A DNA stretch of 34,730 nt, taken from the NCBI GenBank assembly GCA_934438135.1, contig CAKSBP010000033.1:1-34730 (forward strand). The letters are read 5' to 3'. Both the position numbers and the translations under genes were made by a program. The notes under the pieces were generated by a model that did no database searches, was not told the DNA's origin, and was given only the letters and a program-made list of their open reading frames with translations. This DNA is from an uncultured Clostridium sp. (GTDB lineage: Bacteria > Bacillota > Clostridia > Lachnospirales > Lachnospiraceae). Positions 1 through 7,420 of this stretch are shown piece by piece; within the stretch, counting starts at the first letter, position 1; each line of letters opens with the position of its first letter.

Positions 1-29
1 TAGATAATATTTACTTACCAAAGTACGTA

Positions 30-46
30 TGCCAGCTACGCTGGCA
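30..46. repeat. Short perfect inverted repeat near the window edge
   Basis: TGCCAGC at 30-36 and GCTGGCA at 40-46 form a 7-bp stem with a 3-nt loop. No T-run follows, so it is not a convincing terminator. It may belong to whatever lies left of the window. Confidence 0.35.
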
Positions 47-127
47 GTAATCACTCAAGATTCCGAGAGATCATTTTTATATATTTCTATCATTCAACGG
101 AATGTACCGTATTATTCATTTCTAAAT

Positions 128-157
128 TTGCCTTATTTTTCTTTCTTATGCTATAAT
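128..157 (+). promoter_or_regulatory. Predicted promoter for the LD-carboxypeptidase gene
   Basis: TTGCCT at 128-133 and TATAAT at 152-157 are separated by 18 bp, and the -10 is preceded by TG (extended -10). It lies about 35 bp upstream of the ATG. This is seen in sequence only. Confidence 0.55.
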
Positions 158-193
158 TTAAAAAAACATCATTTATGAAAGGAATGAAATGAT

Positions 194-1216
194 ATGAAAT
201 ATCCAAAATTTTTAAAGAATAACGGTACCATTGGTTTTGTTGCACCATCTTGTGGATGCAATACAGAACCTTATAAAAGCGCTTTTCTAAATGCACAGAA
301 AAACTTTCTGGAAATGGGATATCAGTTGGAGCTTGGACCGAACTGTTATGCCGGCGAAGGAATCGGTATTAGTAATACACCAGAAAAATGCGGCGACGAG
401 CTGAGACATTACTACTGTTCCGATACAAACGACGTTTTAATTTCCTGTGGTGGCGGGGAGTTAATGTGCGAAACATTGGACTATGTTGATTTTGAACAGA
501 TAAAGCAGGCACAGCCAAAATGGTATATGGGATTTTCCGATAATACGAATATGACCTTTCTGCTGCCAACAATCTGCGATACTGCATCCATTTACGGCCC
601 ATGTGCTTCTGATTTTGGCATGGAGCCTTGGCATCCTGTACTTCATGACTCTCTTGCCATCTTAACAGGGAATAAAAAAGAAGTCTCCGGTTATGATTTA
701 TGGGAAAAAGAATGGACGAAAGATGAAGAACATCCTCTTCTGCCCTATAACGTGACGGAGAAAAAGATTCTAAAGAAATTTCCAGATAACGATATAACAA
801 TGAGTGGACGTCTGATTGGCGGATGTATGGACTGTCTCATAACGCTCCTTGGTACGAACTTCGACCATGTACATTCCTTTATTGAGAAATATAAAGACGA
901 TGGTTTTATCTGGTTTCTAGAATCCTGTGATTTAAATGTCATGTCAATCCGCCGTGCGATGTGGCAGATGGAGCATGCAGGATGGTTTCAATACGTAAAA
1001 GGTTTTGTGATTGGGCGTCCATTATGCTTTGGACAGGAATTAATGGGTCTTGACCAGTACCAGGCGGTTCTATCTACCATACAGAAGTACCAGGTACCCG
1101 TTGTCATGGATGTGGACTTAGGTCATCTCTCACCGTCTATGCCGATTGTATGTGGTGCCAAAACAGACATTAACATAACTGGAAATGATATTACGCTTAC
1201 GTATCACTATGAATAA
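194..1216 (+). CDS. LD-carboxypeptidase family protein (peptidase S66, LdcA/MccF-like)
   Basis: This 340-residue cytoplasmic protein (no signal peptide) belongs to the S66 serine peptidases. That family includes LD-carboxypeptidases, which trim the terminal D-Ala from murein tetrapeptides during wall recycling, and MccF, which cleaves microcin C-type toxic nucleotide conjugates. The N-terminal GTIGFVAPSCG stretch and the nucleophile elbow GFSDNT (Ser115) are clear. Glu243 in FLES and His311 in DLGHLSPSMPI complete the expected Ser-Glu-His triad. Length is normal for the family. AAAGGA precedes the ATG by about 10 nt. It has its own promoter and stands apart from the recombinase downstream. 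Family and triad are secure; sequence alone does not separate wall recycling from MccF-like self-protection. Confidence 0.88.
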   Translation: MKYPKFLKNNGTIGFVAPSCGCNTEPYKSAFLNAQKNFLEMGYQLELGPNCYAGEGIGISNTPEKCGDELRHYYCSDTNDVLISCGGGELMCETLDYVDFEQIKQAQPKWYMGFSDNTNMTFLLPTICDTASIYGPCASDFGMEPWHPVLHDSLAILTGNKKEVSGYDLWEKEWTKDEEHPLLPYNVTEKKILKKFPDNDITMSGRLIGGCMDCLITLLGTNFDHVHSFIEKYKDDGFIWFLESCDLNVMSIRRAMWQMEHAGWFQYVKGFVIGRPLCFGQELMGLDQYQAVLSTIQKYQVPVVMDVDLGHLSPSMPIVCGAKTDINITGNDITLTYHYE

Positions 1217-1236
1217 ATAGAGCTCTCTTCGATAAA

Positions 1237-1265
1237 TTGCTTTTCCCATGGGAAAATGTTATAAT
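1237..1265 (+). promoter_or_regulatory. Promoter with a perfect 16-bp palindrome in its spacer
   Basis: TTGCTT (1237-1242), a 17-bp spacer and TATAAT (1260-1265) form a good promoter for the recombinase gene. The spacer region contains TTTTCCCATGGGAAAA (1241-1256), a perfect 16-bp palindrome that could be a repressor site. Confidence 0.6.
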
Positions 1266-1309
1266 TTTACTAGATTATCAGTCATCTTGAGACGAAAGGA
1301 ATAGAAATT

Positions 1310-2374
1310 ATGGATAATAACATGACCTACCATGAGAAAATGCATATTGAAAATACAGAGAAACTACGTGCGCTGCTTACGGAATTCCCTGGATTTGTAC
1401 GAGATTATTTCCGTGGTCTGGAGCCGACAACCACTCCAAAGACCAGGATTTCCTACGCCTATGACTTAAAAGTCTTCTTCTACTTTCTTCAGAAACAGAA
1501 TGCGTATTTTATGAAAAAGGAAGTCAAGGATTTCGTAGTGACCGATTTAGAACGATTGGAGCCAGTAGACATTGAAGAGTATCTGGAGTTCCTAAAGGTA
1601 TATGAAGGACCTGATGGGAAAACGAAGACAAATGACGAACGTGGGATTCACCGGAAACTGGCTTCCCTTCGTAGTTTCTATATGTACTATGCGAAACGGA
1701 AACTGATTAAAAACAACCCTACTACTATTGTAGACATGCCAAAGCTTCATAAAAAGCAGATTATCCGTTTGGACTATGATGAAGTTGCTGAACTTTTAGA
1801 TATGGTAGAGTTTGGCGGAAAGGATTTGACCGGAATGAAGAAACTTTATTATGAGAAAAACAAACTTCGTAACCTGGCTATCTTTACTCTCCTGCTCGGG
1901 ACAGGCATCCGTGTATCCGAATGTGTTGGTCTGGATATCAATGACGTGGACTTTAAGAACGGCCGTCTTCGCATTATACGAAAAGGTGGCAAGGAGGACT
2001 ATGTGTATTTCGGTGAGGAAGTGGAAAATGCCCTTTCCAACTATATTGAAAATTCCAGAAAGCAGATTCCTGCTGCCGCTGGCCATGAAAATGCCCTCTT
2101 CCTCTCCATTCAGAAGAAACGTATGGGGGTAAAATCCATTGAAAACCTGGTAAGGGATTATGCAAAGCAGGTAACCTCCTTTAAACACATTACTCCACAT
2201 AAACTCCGTAGTACATACGGTACGAACCTTTATAAGGAGACAGGTGACATTTATCTGGTTGCCGAGGTTTTGGGGCATAATGACGTAAATACGACGCGTA
2301 AGCACTATGCAGCGTTGGATGAGGATAGGAAGAGGAAGGCTGCCAAGGTGGTAGTGTTAAGGGAAGAAAGATAA
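1310..2374 (+). CDS. Tyrosine-type site-specific recombinase (XerC/XerD/XerS-like)
   Basis: A 354-residue integrase/recombinase. Residues about 25-130 form the SAM-like core-binding domain; about 150-345 form the catalytic domain. All catalytic residues are visible: Arg201 (GTGIRVSE), Lys225 (RKGGK), His297 and Arg300 (HKLRST), His323 (LGHND) and nucleophile Tyr333 (HYAALD). Enzymes of this size resolve chromosome dimers at dif with FtsK (XerC/D or single-enzyme XerS type) or integrate small elements. No phage or transposon genes lie next to it and it has its own promoter and terminator, which favours a housekeeping role. AAAGGA lies 9 nt before the ATG. No obvious dif site was found nearby, so the target is unknown. 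Confidence 0.87.
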   Translation: MDNNMTYHEKMHIENTEKLRALLTEFPGFVRDYFRGLEPTTTPKTRISYAYDLKVFFYFLQKQNAYFMKKEVKDFVVTDLERLEPVDIEEYLEFLKVYEGPDGKTKTNDERGIHRKLASLRSFYMYYAKRKLIKNNPTTIVDMPKLHKKQIIRLDYDEVAELLDMVEFGGKDLTGMKKLYYEKNKLRNLAIFTLLLGTGIRVSECVGLDINDVDFKNGRLRIIRKGGKEDYVYFGEEVENALSNYIENSRKQIPAAAGHENALFLSIQKKRMGVKSIENLVRDYAKQVTSFKHITPHKLRSTYGTNLYKETGDIYLVAEVLGHNDVNTTRKHYAALDEDRKRKAAKVVVLREER

Positions 2375-2383
2375 TAAAAATAC

Positions 2384-2425
2384 AAAAAATGAACTTTATC
2401 CGTGTAGGGATTGAGTTCATTTTTT
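2384..2425 (+). terminator. Terminator of the recombinase gene
   Basis: Perfect 12-bp arms (2384-2395 and 2414-2425) with an 18-nt loop. The 3' arm itself ends in six T residues. Confidence 0.7.
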
Positions 2426-2706
2426 ACGTATCCTAGATAATCATTCATCGTACTTATATTATTTATATATTTATTTGTTTTCCAAGCCTCTTTCAATTAG
2501 TTAATTAATTCATATAGTTTTTGGTAAATTTTTTCATTTTTGTTTATTTCGTTCTTTCTTTTCTTTTTCTTTTTTTCATAACTCAGATTCTTGCTTTTTT
2601 AGTTTTCCTAATCGCTTTCCTCTATCTATGTTTTCTATGGTCTTTATATCTCATTCATTTTTATCTGAGTACTCCCTAGCAAGGTCTGGATAATAACAAT
2701 CTTCTA
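2426..2706. other. Non-coding AT-rich stretch between convergent genes
   Basis: It separates the recombinase from the convergent HxlR gene. A strongly pyrimidine-rich run on the plus strand (about 2529-2577) is the only compositional feature. I see no ORF, hairpin or repeat worth naming. Confidence 0.5.
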
Positions 2707-3084
2707 TTACTCCTTTTTAGCAAAATTTTCCGAGTGATCTTTCTTATGTTTTCCACCCCATTCGCACATAGAAACGAGAATCGGCACAAGAGATTCTCCT
2801 CGTTCAGAAAGGCGGTACTCAACTTTTGGTGGTATCTGAGGATATTCGGTTCTAATAATCAGTTTGTCTGCTTCCATCTCTTTCAATGTAGAACTTAAAG
2901 TCTTATGAGAAATGCTTCCCAAGCATTTCTTTAACTCATTATACCTCATTACTTTTTTATGCATGGATAGCCAGTAGATTATTATGAGCTTATATTTTCC
3001 ATTAATCAATGATAGGGTATATCCAAAATCGGTATGTTTAATATTTTCACCACTGTCGCAGTGTGAAGTGCATATATGTTCCAT
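2707..3084 (-). CDS. HxlR-family winged-helix transcriptional regulator
   Basis: A 125-residue DNA-binding regulator. HxlR proteins are small dimeric winged-helix repressors or activators that often sense electrophiles or oxidants through cysteines. The core GKYKLIIIYWL, RYNELKKCL, ISHKTLSSTLKEMEADKLIIRTEYPQ and PKVEYRLSERG is diagnostic. Cysteines occur near the N terminus (residues 5 and 9), in the helix-turn-helix (LKKCLG) and near the C terminus (SMCEW), so thiol sensing is possible. It is divergent from the cupin gene across a 140-bp gap, the usual arrangement for an HxlR protein and its target. The SD is weak (GAGATGAAG-like). The ligand is unknown. Confidence 0.88.
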   Translation of the reverse strand: MEHICTSHCDSGENIKHTDFGYTLSLINGKYKLIIIYWLSMHKKVMRYNELKKCLGSISHKTLSSTLKEMEADKLIIRTEYPQIPPKVEYRLSERGESLVPILVSMCEWGGKHKKDHSENFAKKE

Positions 3085-3224
3085 TTATCTTCATCTCACT
3101 TTACTTTAGGATAGTATATTACTTAAATGTGCGTACTTTTCTTTTTTGTGATTATACTTTATATTAGCAATATAAGCAATCCATTTTAAATTTATTTTGC
3201 ACAATAAATATTTAGGAGGTCAAT
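3085..3224. promoter_or_regulatory. Divergent control region of the HxlR and cupin genes
   Basis: On the minus strand TATACT (about 3118-3113) lies between two TAAGTAA/TAAAGTAA-like repeats, a plausible HxlR site on its own promoter. On the plus strand TATACT at 3153-3158 is a possible -10 for the cupin gene, with a poor -35. Assignment is tentative. Confidence 0.4.
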
Positions 3225-3884
3225 ATGAACAATATCTTCCGCATTGAAGAACTGCGCCCTATCAGAGATGGATTTACAATATCACGAGATACTAAACTTG
3301 GGGATGTTACAAAAGTAACGCTTTTTTCGATAGGTAAGGATACATCAATAAGCCAAGAAAGCTATGATCGTACGACTATGTATATTGGAGCTTTTGGAAA
3401 AGGCGATATGATACTTGGTGATAACGCAGAAAAATTGACACTATTGCCTGGTCATGTACTTATCATTCCTGGTGGAACACTATGTGGTGTAGAATCTGAT
3501 TCAGGTATGGTATATACAGAAATAATTTTACAAAACAACGCAGAAAAGGAGATTATTATGAATCAAAATGTAAAAACAAACGAAGTATTTGAACTTAAAA
3601 ATCTTATTAACTATGAGGAAGGCAGCATCGCAAACATGGATGTAGTGAGCAATCCAAGTATGAAATATGTCCTTATGGCTTTTGATGATGGAACAGGACT
3701 TACTCCTCATAGAGCACCTGGTAACGCTATTGTATTTGCACTTGAAGGAAAAGCAACTATCGGTTATGAAGGAAAAAATTATGAGATTTCAGCTGGAGAA
3801 TGCTTTAAATTTGAAAAGAATGGATTGCACAGCGTGACAGCCAATGGAAAATTTAAGATGGCATTATTACTTGTGCTAGAATAG
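3225..3884 (+). CDS. Double-cupin domain protein
   Basis: A 219-residue soluble protein with two cupin-like halves. The first, about residues 30-100, includes LLPGHVLIIPGGTLCGVES. The second, about 145-215, includes the canonical order LTPHRAPGNAIVFALEGKATIGYEGKNYEISAGECFKFEKNGLHSVTA. The second half has the His of PHRAP, the Glu of ALEG and the His of LHSV expected of a metal-binding cupin; the first half lacks the His/Glu set and is probably structural. The substrate is not predictable; relatives include dioxygenase-, isomerase- and small-molecule-binding cupins. AGGAGGT precedes the ATG. Divergence from the HxlR gene suggests induction by whatever that regulator senses. Confidence 0.75.
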   Translation: MNNIFRIEELRPIRDGFTISRDTKLGDVTKVTLFSIGKDTSISQESYDRTTMYIGAFGKGDMILGDNAEKLTLLPGHVLIIPGGTLCGVESDSGMVYTEIILQNNAEKEIIMNQNVKTNEVFELKNLINYEEGSIANMDVVSNPSMKYVLMAFDDGTGLTPHRAPGNAIVFALEGKATIGYEGKNYEISAGECFKFEKNGLHSVTANGKFKMALLLVLE

Positions 3885-3902
3885 GTTTTGGATTAATGTA
3901 AT

Positions 3903-3940
3903 GGAGTGGAATCAGGATAAACTGAATCCACTCCTTGTTT
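3903..3940 (+). terminator. Terminator of the cupin gene
   Basis: A 13-bp stem with one mismatch (3903-3915 and 3922-3934), a 6-nt loop, then TTGTTT. Confidence 0.75.
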
Positions 3941-3984
3941 AACATACATATAGGAATAATCTTCATACATTTTAAACTATTTTG

Positions 3985-4013
3985 TTGAAATATAATATAT
4001 ATAGTGAGATAAT
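3985..4013 (+). promoter_or_regulatory. Predicted promoter of the diguanylate cyclase operon
   Basis: TTGAAA (3985-3990), a 17-bp spacer and GATAAT (4008-4013). A second TATAAT lies inside the spacer. Confidence 0.5.
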
Positions 4014-4054
4014 AATTTAAAATGTATTAATATAGGGGGGTGTGCATTTAGATT

Positions 4055-5215
4055 ATGGATTCGGTTTCAATTACGTACATAACTTCTGTTTTATTTAATA
4101 TACTTATTCTGGAACTGCTGCTTTTTAACAGCCGCAAAGTATCCGGTTTACGACATTCTACTCGAATCTACACCATACTGATTGCCTGCAACATGTTTAG
4201 CTTTCTGTTGGACACTATTTACATGATGTGTAGTAAGAACATTATAAATATACACAACAGATTATTCTTTATCATAATGTCAATATATTTCATTAATACA
4301 AGCCTTATAGGAGTACTTTGGTCCTGGTATGCGGCTGAAGAACAGAATTCATCTTTTTTTCATAGACAGAGAAATATCATTCTTTTTATCATCCCAATTG
4401 CAATATACAGTATTCTCACATTAATGAGTTACTGGACCCATTGGATTTTTTACATCGATCGGCATGGGGAATATCACAGAGGTTCTCTATTTTTACTACA
4501 GTATCTCGTTCCTTACAGTTATGTACTGCTGACAAGCATTAAAGCTCTTAGAAGGGCATTCGACAAAAATAATTTTCTGCATAGGAAAAAATACATAATC
4601 CTTGCAGTATTTATGCTTTCACCTATGTCTGGAAGTATCATACAGATGTTTTTTCAGGATATTCCATTGTTAGCTATGACAACTACCTTTATGGCACTGC
4701 TGCTTTATATACAGCAGCAAAATGAAAAGATATCCGTCGATCCGCTGACACAGATTAATAACCGTTTTCAAATCATGCAGCATCTTACGAATAAGGTTTT
4801 AGACTATAATGGCAAGAAAGATTTGTATTTATTCATGATAGACGTGGATTTATTTAAAATTATCAATGATACATACGGGCATGTGGAAGGCGATGTGGCC
4901 TTAGTACTGGTTGCAAAAGCATTAAAAAAAGTAGGAAATGACGATGGCTTTTTTGTGGGACGCTATGGAGGTGATGAATTTATGATCATAGCGGAACTAA
5001 AAGCAGGAGAATCGCCAAAACAAATCTATGATAGGATACAATATGAAATAGAACAGACAAATCATAGAGAAAAGAAGAAATATAAGCTATCACTTAGTGT
5101 TGGATTCACAAAATATACAAAATCATATTGTGACATAATAGCGTTTATTGCGGCGGCTGACAAAGAACTATATAAAATTAAAAAAGTACGAAAGAAAAAT
5201 ATGCGTGTAATATAG
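4055..5215 (+). CDS. Membrane-anchored GGDEF diguanylate cyclase
   Basis: A 386-residue enzyme predicted to make c-di-GMP from two GTP. The N-terminal 220 residues hold about seven hydrophobic segments (roughly 6-24, 38-58, 70-90, 107-125, 145-162, 179-198 and 204-220), forming a membrane sensor. A GGDEF domain follows from about residue 226 (DPLTQINNR, DVDLFKIINDTYGH). The active-site loop RYGGDEF (GGDEF at 305-309) is intact, so it should be active. The usual RxxD inhibitory site upstream of the loop is not recognisable (NDDGFFVGR), so product inhibition may be absent. A GGGGGG run lies about 14 nt before the ATG, and an in-frame TAG just upstream excludes a longer form. It is followed after 37 bp by the EAL protein, which fits one operon. 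Confidence 0.88.
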   Translation: MDSVSITYITSVLFNILILELLLFNSRKVSGLRHSTRIYTILIACNMFSFLLDTIYMMCSKNIINIHNRLFFIIMSIYFINTSLIGVLWSWYAAEEQNSSFFHRQRNIILFIIPIAIYSILTLMSYWTHWIFYIDRHGEYHRGSLFLLQYLVPYSYVLLTSIKALRRAFDKNNFLHRKKYIILAVFMLSPMSGSIIQMFFQDIPLLAMTTTFMALLLYIQQQNEKISVDPLTQINNRFQIMQHLTNKVLDYNGKKDLYLFMIDVDLFKIINDTYGHVEGDVALVLVAKALKKVGNDDGFFVGRYGGDEFMIIAELKAGESPKQIYDRIQYEIEQTNHREKKKYKLSLSVGFTKYTKSYCDIIAFIAAADKELYKIKKVRKKNMRVI

Positions 5216-5252
5216 CATTACACCAAGAAGCAAGGAGGAAGAACGCCTAATC

Positions 5253-7331
5253 ATGGAAAGTATTTTAGATAGCAAGCTCTACAAAGCATTTGCAGAAGCA
5301 TCTGATCATGTATATGTCTATGCCACAGATATAAAAAAAGGGAAAGCAAGATGGTCAAAAAATACCGTGATATATTTTGATTTACCTGGTGAATATATGG
5401 ATGAACCAGCAACAATGTGGGGTTCCAAAATACATCCAGATGACAGAGCGGCCTATTTTGCAGATGTTGAAGCTGTATTCTCTGGGAAATCAACCCACCA
5501 CTCCTGCCAATACCGTGCCTTAAACCGTTATGGAGAATATGTGTGGCTGGAATGTAAAGGGACAATGATATATGATGCGGAAGGAAATATGGATGTATTT
5601 GCTGGTATTATGATTCGTTTAGATATACAAAATATATATGACCCAATAACTGGGCTTCCAACCAAAACGTTATTGTATGAATACAAATTTACAGAGGAAG
5701 CTGGTGTTGCTTTATTACTCGGCGTGGACAATTTTAAAAAAATAATTGATGTCTATGGATATAATTATGGAGATGAGATTTTAATTGAACTTGCGAAACG
5801 TTTGTTGAAATGCTGTGATGATAAAGATCGACTCATTCGCTTCAACGGCGATGAATTTTTGCTTTTTCTTCCAGGTGCAGGCAAGGACAAAGCATTGCAT
5901 AAATTTGAAACATTAAAGGAACTTACAAAAAAAGTGGCAATGAACGATGGCAGACAAATAGATTTGTCCATTTCCGGAGGTGCTATCACTTATTCCTCTG
6001 GAAAAAAAGATAATGATGAAATGATTAATCATCTCAATTTAGCACTTAGTTATATCAAGAAAGTGAATAAGGGAAGCTTGGCATTTTATTCTTCTCATAT
6101 TGCCCAAAAACAGAACCGTATCAGTATGATGAAGAAGGATTTGAAAAACAGCATATTCAATAATTTCTGTGGGTTTGAACTTTACTACCAGCCTTGGGTA
6201 GATGCACATGGTTCAAAAATTCTCGGATGTGAGGCACTGCTGCGCTGGAAGGGGGAACATGTTACGGATGCTGGACCTCAAGAATTTATACCACTCCTTG
6301 AAGAAGATACAAGTATCATAGAAGTAGGACGCTGGGTTATGAAAGAAGCTATGAAACAGCAGAAAGAATGGCAAATTAAATATGGGGACTTTAAAGTTAG
6401 TTTTAATGTATCTTATCAACAGTTTCTAGAGTTTAATTATGTAGATGAACTTGTAAAAACGGCGAAGGAATGTGGAGTCAAACCAGAAAATATAATACTG
6501 GAGCTGACGGAAAGCTGCAATGTGGATACCCCGGAAAATTTACAAATTGTCTTCGAAAAAATACGAGAACATCACTTTCAAATTGCACTGGATGATTTCG
6601 GAACCGGTTATGCTTCTATGTCAATATTGAAAAATCTGCCGGCAGACGAAATTAAGATAGATCATTCTTTTGTCAGGGAATTGACGAAAGAAGGACATAA
6701 AGTTGATTTTGCGGTAATTGAATCCATTATGATGTTATGTAATCGTCTAAACTGTAATGTTGTTGTAGAAGGTGTGGAAAATAAGGAAGTTGATACCATT
6801 ATTCGTGGGATGGATGCGACATATTTACAAGGATATTACTATTCAAAGCCAATATGTAAGGTCGATTTTGAACATATTCTAGATGATAATCTAAATAGTA
6901 AGCAGTCACTGTCTATTACAAACAAGGGAATTACTTTTATAGAAAATAAAATAGAAGACTTTACAAAACTCGCTCTAATGGCATTAGCCAATACCTATAT
7001 TTCCATGCATTTACTGAATTTAGAAGCAGACACCTTTAGAGAGTATCGTGCAATCCCATTTGTTCATAATATGATTGGTCTTTCAGGAAGAATTACTGGA
7101 ACAATGGAAAAAGTCATGGCTGCATTGATAACAGATGAATATATAGAAAGTACTCTTGAATTTGTCAGAATAGATACCTTAGAAGAACGGCTGCGTGGGA
7201 AAACATGTGTCACTCATAAAACGCTTGGTAAGATAACGGGCTGGTGCAGGCTTGATTTTATACCGATTAAATATGATGCCGCAGGAAAACTAGAATATGT
7301 TTTGTATACGGTACATGCGTTGGAAAGATAG
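5253..7331 (+). CDS. PAS-GGDEF(degenerate)-EAL c-di-GMP phosphodiesterase
   Basis: A 692-residue soluble multidomain protein. Residues 10-125 are PAS-like (IHPDDR, GEYVWLECKG). Residues 128-285 are a GGDEF domain whose signature reads NGDEF (198-202), so it is more likely regulatory than a cyclase. Residues about 295-550 are an EAL domain with its catalytic set intact: EAL 327-329, Asn385, Glu417 (ELTES), Asp447-Asp448 (DDFGTG), Lys468 (IKID) and Glu506 (VEGVE). It should hydrolyse c-di-GMP to pGpG. The last 130 residues look like another PAS-like sensor. GGAGG is 14 nt from the ATG, an unusually long spacing. Pairing with the membrane cyclase just upstream suggests opposed control of one local c-di-GMP pool. 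Confidence 0.87.
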   Translation: MESILDSKLYKAFAEASDHVYVYATDIKKGKARWSKNTVIYFDLPGEYMDEPATMWGSKIHPDDRAAYFADVEAVFSGKSTHHSCQYRALNRYGEYVWLECKGTMIYDAEGNMDVFAGIMIRLDIQNIYDPITGLPTKTLLYEYKFTEEAGVALLLGVDNFKKIIDVYGYNYGDEILIELAKRLLKCCDDKDRLIRFNGDEFLLFLPGAGKDKALHKFETLKELTKKVAMNDGRQIDLSISGGAITYSSGKKDNDEMINHLNLALSYIKKVNKGSLAFYSSHIAQKQNRISMMKKDLKNSIFNNFCGFELYYQPWVDAHGSKILGCEALLRWKGEHVTDAGPQEFIPLLEEDTSIIEVGRWVMKEAMKQQKEWQIKYGDFKVSFNVSYQQFLEFNYVDELVKTAKECGVKPENIILELTESCNVDTPENLQIVFEKIREHHFQIALDDFGTGYASMSILKNLPADEIKIDHSFVRELTKEGHKVDFAVIESIMMLCNRLNCNVVVEGVENKEVDTIIRGMDATYLQGYYYSKPICKVDFEHILDDNLNSKQSLSITNKGITFIENKIEDFTKLALMALANTYISMHLLNLEADTFREYRAIPFVHNMIGLSGRITGTMEKVMAALITDEYIESTLEFVRIDTLEERLRGKTCVTHKTLGKITGWCRLDFIPIKYDAAGKLEYVLYTVHALER

Positions 7332-7351
7332 GAGAAAAATTCCATTACTAA

Positions 7352-7396
7352 AAGCAGGCTTGCAGCTATACTAACAGTTGTAAACCTGCTTCTCTT
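7352..7396. terminator. Bidirectional terminator between convergent EAL genes
   Basis: AAGCAGG (7352-7358) pairs with CCTGCTT (7385-7391), and the arms extend inward with wobble pairs. TCTCTT follows on the plus strand. Confidence 0.6.
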
Positions 7397-7420
7397 ATCA
7401 TGTATTTTATTGTCAATAAA

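Noticed and set aside
90..296. Minus-strand ORF across the first promoter
   Set aside because: It is antisense to the start of the LD-carboxypeptidase gene and covers that gene's promoter; it has no SD or similarity.
369..800. Minus-strand ORF (143 codons) inside the LD-carboxypeptidase gene
   Set aside because: Antisense shadow; the product is basic, low-complexity and has no recognisable domain.
1796..2305. Long minus-strand ORF (169 codons) inside the recombinase gene
   Set aside because: It lies antisense to a gene with all catalytic residues conserved, has no SD and its product resembles nothing.
1310..2374. Recombinase as the integrase of a prophage or integrative element
   Set aside because: No excisionase, relaxase, phage structural genes or flanking direct repeats were seen; only one small phage-type protein lies far away at 33610.
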